Of a DNA stretch of 64,000 nucleotides, positions 56,541-64,000 are shown piece by piece. The position numbers were made by a program, and so were the translations under genes. The stretch covers positions 38,379,936-38,443,935 of the forward strand of contig CM039512.1 of assembly GCA_022432975.1 (NCBI GenBank). The letters are read 5' to 3'. The notes below the pieces were generated by a model. The model worked only from the letters and a program-made list of their open reading frames with translations. It ran no database searches and was not told the DNA's origin. The stretch is from Begonia masoniana (taxonomy: Eukaryota > Streptophyta > Magnoliopsida > Cucurbitales > Begoniaceae). The stretch's first letter is position 1, and every line of letters begins with the position of its first letter.

Positions 56541-58091
56541 TCTACGAGTCAGCCTTCACTAGCAGCGATGTCAGTTACGCTGCAGTCTAAGATCGAGAGA
56601 TTCGATGTGGAGATAGTGGCAGAGTTGTTCAGTATACTCACCAACATTTCTCTCAGGCTGACTATTCTGGATAGGATACGCGAAGCTCAGCAGAATGATA
56701 CGGAGTGTGAGAAGCTTCGATCGAGTATGACATTGGGCGACTCGTCGGATTTTCATTTATCAGATGATGGTATTCTGAAGTTCAGGCATAGGTGGTACGT
56801 GCCTAACGACGAGGACCTGAAGAAGGAGATATTGGCCGAGGCACATTCTTCGGCGTATTCAGTGCACCCGGGAAGTACTAAGATGTACCGGGATTTGAAG
56901 CAACATTTCTGGTGGCCAAACATGAAGAGAGAGGTCGCCAAGTACGTCGAGACCTGTTTGGTATGTCAACAGGTAAAGGCAGAGCACCAGAGACCGGGCG
57001 GAACATTATTGCCATGGCCGATTCCGGAGTGGAAGTGGGAGTAGATCTCCATGGATTTTATTGTGGGGCTCCCGAGGACGACGAAGGGCCATGATGGTGT
57101 TTGGGTAATCGTGGACCGATTGACAAAGTTGGCTCACTTCTTGCCTATGAAAATGACTTCTTCGATGGATCAGCTCGCCGAGCTGTATGTGCAGGAGATT
57201 GTCAGACTGCACGGTGTGCCAGTTTCGATTGTTTCAGACAGAGATCCAAGATTTACATCGAAGTTCTGGAAGAGTCTGCACAAAGCTATGGGGACTCATC
57301 TTAATTTCAGCACAGCATTTCATCCTCAGACTGATGGTCAGACAGAGAGGACGAATCAGATTCTAGAGGATATGCTCAGAGCTTGTGTGCTGGAGTTTCA
57401 GGGCTCGTGGAGCTGATATTTACCTTTGATTGAGTTCTCGTACAACAACAGCTTCCAGGCTACGATTGGCATGGCTCCGTACGAGGCGCTGTATGGTCGT
57501 AAGTGTAGGTCTCCGTTGTATTGGGACGAGGTTGGCGAGGCCAGCGTCGTTGGTCCTGAGATTCTACAGCAAACGGCAGAGAAGATTGCCGTTATCCGAC
57601 AACGTATAGAGGTAGCTCGGAGCAGACAGAAGAGCTATGCTGACACAAGACGGAGAAAGCTAGAGTTCGAAGAAGGTGACGAGGTTTACCTTAAAGTTTC
57701 TCCGTTTAAAGGCATTGCGAGATTTGGAAGGAGGGGCAAGTTAAACCCTCGTTATGTGGGGCCCTTTCCTATTCTGAAGAGGATCGGGAAGTTGGCGTAC
57801 AGACTACAGCTTCCGGATTCTATGGAGGGTATCCACGACGTATTCCATGTATCGATGCTTCGGAAGTGCCTAAGCGATCCATCGCATGTCGTGGAGGTTA
57901 CAGAAATCGAGGTACAACCTACCTTGACTTATGAGGAGAGGCCAGTGTGTATTTTGGAGTCTTCCATTAAAGTCTTACGCAACAAAGAGATCCCGCTGGT
58001 CAAAGTGTTGCGGCGGAACCACGAGCTGGAAGAGGCTACGTGGGAGCAACAGCAGGATATGATGACTAAATATCCTGAATTATTTGTATGA
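56541..58091 (+). pseudogene. Element 5 integrase with chromodomain
   Basis: Same frame. The zinc finger is readable as [14 protein letters not shown] near 56,843 and [11 protein letters not shown] near 56,955. DDE core: [10 protein letters not shown] near 57,051, [14 protein letters not shown] near 57,227, [13 protein letters not shown] near 57,321. Chromodomain: LTYEERPVCILE and VKVLRRNHELEEATWEQQ near 57,921-58,050. Final stop at 58,089-58,091. Stops at 57,042-57,044 and 57,414-57,416 are the only breaks, so all catalytic residues of the integrase are present. Confidence 0.92.
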
Positions 58092-58131
58092 TTTAATTTT
58101 GTGGACAAAATTCTAAATAAGGTGGGTGGAA

Positions 58132-58821
58132 TGTAATATCCGGCTTGTACGGGATTTTATATTATAATATATATTGGTATTTTTGTGAATATTTCAAATC
58201 AAACCCGTTTTACGAAAAGAAAGCGTCACTAGAATCCTAATTATTAATAGGAATTTTAAGGAAATTATGGGATTTTTCGGAGTAGTAACGCTTAATTCCG
58301 GGTAATTACGTTTCTTGAAATGTGAAGGACGTTTTAGTAAAAATAGTAAACGGTGTCCGATTTGCGAACGGAAAGTTTTGATAAATCCCAAATAATAAGA
58401 ATGACTTATTGGTGAAATAAGAAAATTTGGAGAAGCCGAATCGTTAGGAAATTAACGAAACAAAGGACGAAACAAAATAGAAATAAGAGCTAAGGGCATT
58501 TTGGTAATTTGTCAAACCAAATTATATTAAATCAAAACTTTTCTTCTTCTCCCTCACTTCTCCTCCTTTTCTGTTTCACGAAAACGATAGAGAGTGATTT
58601 CCTCTCACGGCCGTTGGCGATTCTCAACATTCCGACCTCCAATTCGTCCTCCGATCGTCTCGCTTTCTTCGCGTTTTCTCCTCCTCTCGTAACCCTAGGT
58701 ATGAATCTATGGTTTTCGAACGTTGGTTTTCAAGTTTTGGGTCATTTTAAAGTTAGGGTTTCCGTTTAGGGTTTCGTCGAAAATGCGAATTAGGATTCGA
58801 AATTTATAGATTTACCGTGAT

Positions 58822-58854
<33 letters not shown>

Positions 58855-59339
58855 CGTATTGGACGTTATTGGACGAAACTAGATTAATTTGTGAAAATGT
58901 TCGATTTTGAGAAATTTCGAGATTTAGGGAAAAACTCGTAAATTGGATTTGAGTTGCCGAGCGGGGATTGGCTCGATAATATAGCTCAATGAATTGGATT
59001 AAAGCTTTAGGAAATCTCCTTAGTTAAGGTTTTGTAAATTTTGGACGTTTAGAAGCTTAAACTCGTTTTAATGTCGATGTTGTGTTTTGCCTCAGACGAA
59101 CGACTCTCGTGGTCAGAGCTTGAAGTTCAGCGTGCTCAAGGTAAGTTCTCGTGACTTACTCTGACCGATTGGTCTACACCGTACTTCGATGTAGCGTCGA
59201 GGATCTTAATGGTTTGTTTGTTTTAAGTCGTTTTGGTTGGGTAGTTAGGTTTACAATTGTTATAGGTTATTCTGTTTCAGTCTGGATGGTATACATGTGC
59301 TTGTTTATTATATAGTTATATTATGCTCATATCTGTTCA
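58132..59339 (+). mobile_element. 3' LTR of element 5, first 1.2 kb; cut by a minus-strand LTR
   Basis: Begins TGTAATATCCGGC after AAGGTGGGTGGA and matches the 5' LTR almost base for base, with a TA-repeat expansion near 58,827-58,852. It stops at CTGTTCA, where the 5' LTR continues TGAATCACG. The remainder is expected to the right of the window. Confidence 0.92.
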
Positions 59340-59674
59340 TGTAACGACCCGGGGAGGATCGCCACGAAATTCTTGACTTTACTTAAAACTTTAATTCAAA
59401 AGTGGACTCTCTTCTCCTTTTTTTTTAGCAGTGTATCTAGCAAACTTAAAGACTTCAACTTATCTGATGAAAAATTAATCCCTTGTACCTGACTTCTTCA
59501 TGATATTACTTACTTAATCACTCACAGACACGAGCGACCACACACGATCATCGATTCTAAGACATAGTCGGGCGGAGATGAATTGCCCTCAAGTCGCTCA
59601 ACTTCATCGATCTCGGATTGCATGGGTTTGCATGCATCAGAGCTCGCACCATCCGATTTGCATCGTGCACTTCA
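59340..59674 (-). mobile_element. LTR fragment of another gypsy element (element 7), cut by element 6
   Basis: On the minus strand it ends CCGGGTCGTTACA at 59,340, inserted in the element 5 LTR after GTTCA. It resembles the first 300 bases of the solo LTR and element 6 LTR (GGGTTTGCATGCAT near 59,627, a phrase on polymorphic Leu/Ser-rich DNA). It breaks at 59,674, after CTTCA, where the element 6 LTR starts. Confidence 0.75.
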
Positions 59675-60177
59675 TGTAACGACCCCGGCCAGGAGCCGTC
59701 ACGTATTCATAATCTTTCATTAATCGTTCGCTTGACTTTTACTATTATTACATCTTCTCTAACTCTCGACAGACATTCACATTTGCGTAATACATATTTT
59801 TTTTAAAACGGGAAACAGAGACGTAGAACCATCAAGGAAGACGAATCCTCTCGTGCACGATTTCCTACACCTCGTCGGCTCAAACTCTCACAGAGTCGAG
59901 CGACTAGGCTCGGTCATCGGTTTCTTGACAAATTCGGGCAATGAAGGAATGCCCTCAACTCTCTTAACATAATTCTACTCGGGTTTGCATGGGTTGCATA
60001 TGTTGACAATCCACAGGAATTTCATCGTCCGGTCATCACGTGCATTGCGCGTGACTCGCTTAACACCGCCTAAAAGGAGACATCTTCCGGTGGGCACGTG
60101 GGCCTCGCGTGCTCAATTAAAACATCATCCGGTGACATCCACCGGTCACTAGACGACAAGATAACATTTACAACTTC

Positions 60178-60515
60178 CGGTGACGTCAGCCAACATCCAC
60201 CGGTCGCTAAATGACAAAACACATTCTACATCTACCGGTGACGTCATCCTGAAGACTAAACCATCAAACTACCATCATTCGGCATCTACCGATGACGTCA
60301 GCCGGAGACTAAACCCTCAAACTACTATCATTCGGCATCTGCCGATGACGTCAGCCGGAAGACTAAACCATCAACTACTATCATTCGGCATCTGCCGATG
60401 ACGTCAGCCGGAAGACTAAACCCTCAAACTACAATCATTCGGCATCTGCCGATGACGTCAGCCGGAAGACTAAACCATCAACTACTATCATTCGGCATCT
60501 GCCGATGACGTCAGC
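60178..60515 (-). repeat. About 54-bp repeats with seven TGACGTCA palindromes
   Basis: TGACGTCA occurs about every 54 bases (near 60,180, 60,238, 60,293, 60,344, 60,399, 60,453 and 60,506), most within GCCGATGACGTCAGCCGG. It is the homologue of the four-copy cluster at 32,935-33,175. Confidence 0.88.
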
Positions 60516-60838
60516 CGGACGATTGCCTCATCCAGCTTCCATCTTACGGTAGAAAACACTAAATCATCAAATGACTCCTTCCAACAGAAAGAAACCACAA
60601 CTCATTCAGAATGCATATAGCGGAAGACTTAAGCTACAGATCATTTATAAATCTATATAATCATTCCCTGACTCAGTGATCAACTAGACAGTCTCAAGGC
60701 TCAACATTATAAAATAATCTCATCCTACTTAAACTACCATATCCTTTATTTTACTGAAACAAAAGAGCGTTAACCAGGGGTCATAAATCGCATTTCCAGT
60801 CCTGGACTGTCATTTTGAGCTTCCTCCAGCAACCAGCC

Positions 60839-61564
60839 TTAAGCATCCTCTTTGAACAAAGTATCCTCACCTGAACCTCCTTCACCTACACCATAAGGTT
60901 CAACTATAAGCCTAATGCTTAGTAAGGAATGCATGCTGACAGATATACATGAGTGCACAAATTAAAGAACACAAGTTCATAAACCTTTCTTCATTCATGT
61001 TCATTTTCATTATTTACATGGCATGTATTAAGGCAGGAGACGAGGGGGAAAGACAGGGGTTCATAGTCATTTGCCTATCGCGGCAATCATAGTAACGACT
61101 AACTCGGCCTCCACCAGTGGGAGAATTCGCAAGCCATACACATCATCAACTCGGCCTCCACTAGGGGGAGAATTCGCGAGCCATACATATCATCAGCTCG
61201 GCCTCCACCAGGGGAGAATCCGCGAGGTATACTTGTCATGGTCTCTTTTCCCCGTCCTGCACTTAATCATGATTACATTTACTTTTCATGTTCTTAACTC
61301 AGTCATAAACGTGGACTCAATACATAAACATGAAGTTTACAGAGAGAAATCATACCATAAGGACAAGCAAAACATCCTGTAACTTAACATCTTCTTACAC
61401 AATTTCTTCATATCATGGCAATAACTAGTCATAGTCAACAGACAGACATCTCAATGATTTCCTAATACCCTTGCGGTGTAGGGCCCTAGTGGCCGGAAAT
61501 CTTAATACATTCACTTACCTGGTTTCCTTAGCAATCCGAGTTTCTTCCCTTTAAACTTCTTTAC
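60839..61564 (-). other. LTR-embedded spliced micro-ORF, copy 8
   Basis: The minus-strand block 61,564-61,519 lies between TGTTTTAG and GTAAGT. Block 60,885-60,839 follows GTGTAG and ends GEDTLFKEDA then TAA. The frame stays open upstream through the preceding exon-like block to about 62,030, sharing CSRLPE and GWF with the solo LTR. No ATG was found. Confidence 0.5.
61095..61235 (-). repeat. Three diverged 47-bp repeats
   Basis: CTCGGCCTCCACCAG blocks near 61,101, 61,149 and 61,197, homologous to the 33-copy array in the solo LTR. Confidence 0.85.
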
Positions 61565-62218
61565 CTAAAACATGTACATTACAGTAGTTAAAACAAAGGT
61601 CCTAATAGTTCTATTCATAAATCGTCCTAGGACTCTAATAGCTAAGGTTACTCTGAATCCTCTGTTTGACACACTGCAGTCTGAAATCTGAAACTAGGTG
61701 GACAGGTTTTACCATTGATTAAATCCGAGTTGGTTACTTTGAAATGTTCAGAATCGATTTGGGATGACATTTCTACTCTCAGACTTAAAAGGGTCTTAAA
61801 CTACTTGGCCACTGCTAAGAAAATTCTGAACTCAAATGCCGAGCTGAAAGCAGAACTTTAATCACTAATAAATGACTACATTGTCCATTTCATACCTCGG
61901 GTGCGGATTTGCAGAGAAAAGCAGGCTGAAACCAGCCGTCAGCAAGGGAAGATTCTGGTAGCCGAGAGCAAAAGCTTGGGAGAGAGGGAATCGCCAAGAG
62001 AGAATGTCGGCTACAGTGGTAATAAAATGAGGTTTAAGGTTTCCCTTTTCTATTTATACTCAACCCATCAATCTTAATTACAAAACTGCCACCCAACCTA
62101 GTTTTACTCTACTTGTAATAAATTTGTCTTAACATTAAATTTAAATCATAAAGGTTAAATAAGAGGGTGACAATGAAAATGGTCAGAGAATCACCTGGCC
62201 GAAATGTCGGGTGTTACA

Positions 62219-62233
62219 TCCACCCCTCCTTAA
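62219..62233 (-). promoter_or_regulatory. Polypurine tract of element 6
   Basis: The minus strand reads AAGGAGGGGTGGA directly before the LTR; same tract as element 1. Confidence 0.85.
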
Positions 62234-62259
62234 ACAAAATTTTCGTCCTCGAAAATTGC

Positions 62260-64000
62260 TCAAGCAAATAACTCTGGATAATTGTCCAACATCTCCTGCT
62301 GTCTTTCCCATGTGGCTTCTTCAATGCCGTGATTCGTCCATAAAACTTTCACCAATGGAATCTCCTTGTTTCTCAGAGTCTTGATTGTATATTCCAAAAT
62401 CTGTATTGGTTTCTCCTCATACTCCAGTGTCGGCTCTAAACCAATATCTGATGGCTGGATGACTTGCATTGGATCACGCATGCACTTCCTTAACATTGAC
62501 ACATGGAAGACATTATGAACTTTATCCAATGATGGAGGCAGTTGTAGTCTGTACGCTGTACTCCCGACTTTTGCCAAGACAGGGAAGGATTCAATAAATC
62601 TCGGATTAAGTTTTCCTTTCTTGCCAAATCTTAAAACTCCCTTAAATGGTGACACCTTTATGAATACTTCATCTCCTACTGCAAACTCGAGTTCCCTCCT
62701 CCTTTGATCTGCATAACACTTCTGCCGGCTTTGTGCAGTCATCATTCTTTTCCGAATAGTGGCAATCTTATCTGACATTTGCTGCAGAATATCGGGTCCA
62801 AGAAGTTTTGTTTCACCAACCTCGTCCCAGTAAAGAGGTGACCTACATTTCCTACCGTACAGTGCTTCATATGGTGTCATACCAATGGTGGACTGATAAC
62901 TGTTATTGTAGGAGAACTCAACTAGCGGTAAATGTCTACTCCAAGTTGTCTGAAAGTCAAGTACACATGCTCTCAACATATCTTCGAGTATTTGAATAGT
63001 CCTTTCTGATTGGCCATCGGTCTGTGGGTGAAAAGCCGTGCTGAAAGATAACTTTGTACCTAATATGCCTTGCAAACTTTTCCAGAATCGAGAGGTAAAC
63101 CTGGGGTCACGGTCTGAGACAATGGATACAGGGATTCCATGTAACCTAATAATTTCCTGAACATAGAGATCAGCGAATTGGTCCATCGTATAGGTGGTCC
63201 TTACTGGTAAGAAATGGGCTGATTTTGTCATCCTATCCACCACAACCCAAATACAATCATGTCCTTTTGTCGTCTTAGGTAGTCTTACTACGAAATCCAT
63301 AGCTATGTGTTCCCACTTCCATTCGGGAATAGGCAAAGGCTGAAGAGTACCTCCTGGACGTTGGTGCTCGGCTTTGACTTGTTGGCATACTAAACAGGAC
63401 TCTACATACTTAGCAACATCCCTTTTTAGGTTAGGCCACCAGTACAGTAACTCCAGGTCTCGGTACATCTTGGTGCAGCCAGGATGTACAGAAAAGGAAG
63501 AGGAGTGCGCCTCAGCTAAGATCAACTTACGCAATTCCACATCATTAGGAATGCACCACCGATTCCTAAACCTCAGGATTCCATCCTTGGAGAGACTGAA
63601 CTCGGAGGTGGTGTCTTTCAACTTATTCATCATGCTGATATTTTCCTCTGAATCCCTCTGTTGCGCATCCTTGATCTTTTCCAAAATTGTTGGTTGAATA
63701 GTTAACTCAGCGAGCAGGATTGATAACTTTGGAACTATCTCCAAGTCAAACATCTGAACTTCTGTTCTCAAAGGTATAGACATGGTTGAAACCACGGGCT
63801 GCATTGTTGTTGACATCCTACTAAGTGCATCAGCTACAGAGTTAGCCTTCCCCGGGTGATACTTGATCTCAAAATCGTAGTCCTTGACAAATTCCAACCA
63901 ATGTCTCTGTCTCATGTTCAACTCCTTCTGTGTGAAGAGGTACTTTAGGCTTTTATGGTCAGAAAACACCTCACATTGCTGTCCATATAAATAGTGTCTC
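62260..64000 (-). CDS. Element 6 pol: RNase H end, integrase and chromodomain, open to the window edge
   Basis: One uninterrupted minus-strand frame of about 580 codons runs from the right edge ([11 protein letters not shown], end of RNase H) to a stop at 62,260-62,262. RNase H tail: [16 protein letters not shown] near 63,850. Integrase: [14 protein letters not shown] (63,510) and [11 protein letters not shown] (63,395) for the zinc finger; [10 protein letters not shown] (63,300), [14 protein letters not shown] (63,120) and [11 protein letters not shown] (63,030) for the DDE triad. Chromodomain: LEYEEKPIQ and EEATWERQQ (62,435-62,300). No stop or frameshift is seen. It is closely related to the decayed element 1. 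The start codon, gag and 5' LTR lie outside the window. It is probably the youngest element here and possibly competent. Confidence 0.93.
   Translation of the reverse strand, partial: RHYLYGQQCEVFSDHKSLKYLFTQKELNMRQRHWLEFVKDYDFEIKYHPGKANSVADALSRMSTTMQPVVSTMSIPLRTEVQMFDLEIVPKLSILLAELTIQPTILEKIKDAQQRDSEENISMMNKLKDTTSEFSLSKDGILRFRNRWCIPNDVELRKLILAEAHSSSFSVHPGCTKMYRDLELLYWWPNLKRDVAKYVESCLVCQQVKAEHQRPGGTLQPLPIPEWKWEHIAMDFVVRLPKTTKGHDCIWVVVDRMTKSAHFLPVRTTYTMDQFADLYVQEIIRLHGIPVSIVSDRDPRFTSRFWKSLQGILGTKLSFSTAFHPQTDGQSERTIQILEDMLRACVLDFQTTWSRHLPLVEFSYNNSYQSTIGMTPYEALYGRKCRSPLYWDEVGETKLLGPDILQQMSDKIATIRKRMMTAQSRQKCYADQRRRELEFAVGDEVFIKVSPFKGVLRFGKKGKLNPRFIESFPVLAKVGSTAYRLQLPPSLDKVHNVFHVSMLRKCMRDPMQVIQPSDIGLEPTLEYEEKPIQILEYTIKTLRNKEIPLVKVLWTNHGIEEATWERQQEMLDNYPELFA

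Larger units (their letters stand above)
59675..62218 (-). mobile_element. 3' LTR of gypsy element 6 (2,544 bp)
   Basis: On the minus strand it runs from TGTAACACCCGACATTTCGG (62,218) to CCGGGGTCGTTACA (59,675). A TATAAATAG box lies near 62,060 with leader downstream. It contains the exon-like blocks (61,564-61,519 and 60,885-60,839), three diverged 47-bp repeats and a TGACGTCA repeat cluster. It is the same subfamily as the solo LTR at 32,419-36,295. Confidence 0.93.

Overview
The window is plant nuclear DNA and consists almost entirely of nested LTR retrotransposons. Evidence for a plant is the Ty3/gypsy chromovirus polyproteins with C-terminal chromodomains, Ty1/copia polyproteins, a Cassandra-type TRIM carrying 5S rRNA sequence in its LTRs, initiator-tRNA-Met primer sites (TGGTATCAGAGC), and one host gene fragment resembling ent-kaurenoic acid oxidase (CYP88A). 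A eudicot is likely; the repeat vocabulary recalls cucurbits, but that is only an impression. No complete host gene was found.

Layout, left to right. 1-9,074: gypsy element 1 (Tekay/Del-like), with a left-truncated 5' LTR, a decayed pol in one frame with seven internal stops, and a 3.6 kb 3' LTR carrying a minisatellite. 9,075 to about 20,800: gypsy element 2, with a duplicated gag segment, a tandem Cassandra array inserted in integrase, and a 3' LTR containing about 90 copies of a 27-bp repeat. 20,881-21,393 and 39,154-39,280: pieces of one CYP88A-like gene on the minus strand, split by copia element A (21,394-39,153). Copia A has a 1.43 kb pure TTC tract in its 5' LTR region. It contains two further insertions: a non-autonomous gypsy element 3 (23,351-31,519, target duplication ACTCT) and a minus-strand gypsy solo LTR (32,419-36,295, target duplication TTAGG). 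39,281-46,930: fragments of copia C, a CRM/Reina-like gypsy, the decayed copia B and unassigned DNA. 46,930-51,107: decayed minus-strand gypsy element 4. 51,108-51,447: a Cassandra LTR cut by gypsy element 5 (51,448 onward). The 3' LTR of element 5 is itself cut at 59,340 by a minus-strand LTR fragment, which is cut at 59,675 by gypsy element 6. The pol of element 6 is open up to the right edge and is the best preserved coding sequence here.

The most unusual signal is inside the gypsy LTRs. Eight LTRs from several diverged lineages keep the same gene-like architecture: a short exon-like block ending in a GTAAGT donor, then a later TAG acceptor, then a block that reads in one phase to a conserved tail (GED....DV or DA, then a stop). 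The stop codon is TAA, TAG or TGA in different copies. This looks like a conserved spliced leader or small ORF within the LTRs. The same LTRs each carry their own minisatellite, and several arrays contain G-box (CACGTG) or TGACGTCA palindromes.

The elements do not form a metabolic pathway. The biology is successive transposition, gene disruption, LTR-LTR recombination and repeat expansion. Domain assignments come from reading motifs by eye; lineage names were not tested with a phylogeny.
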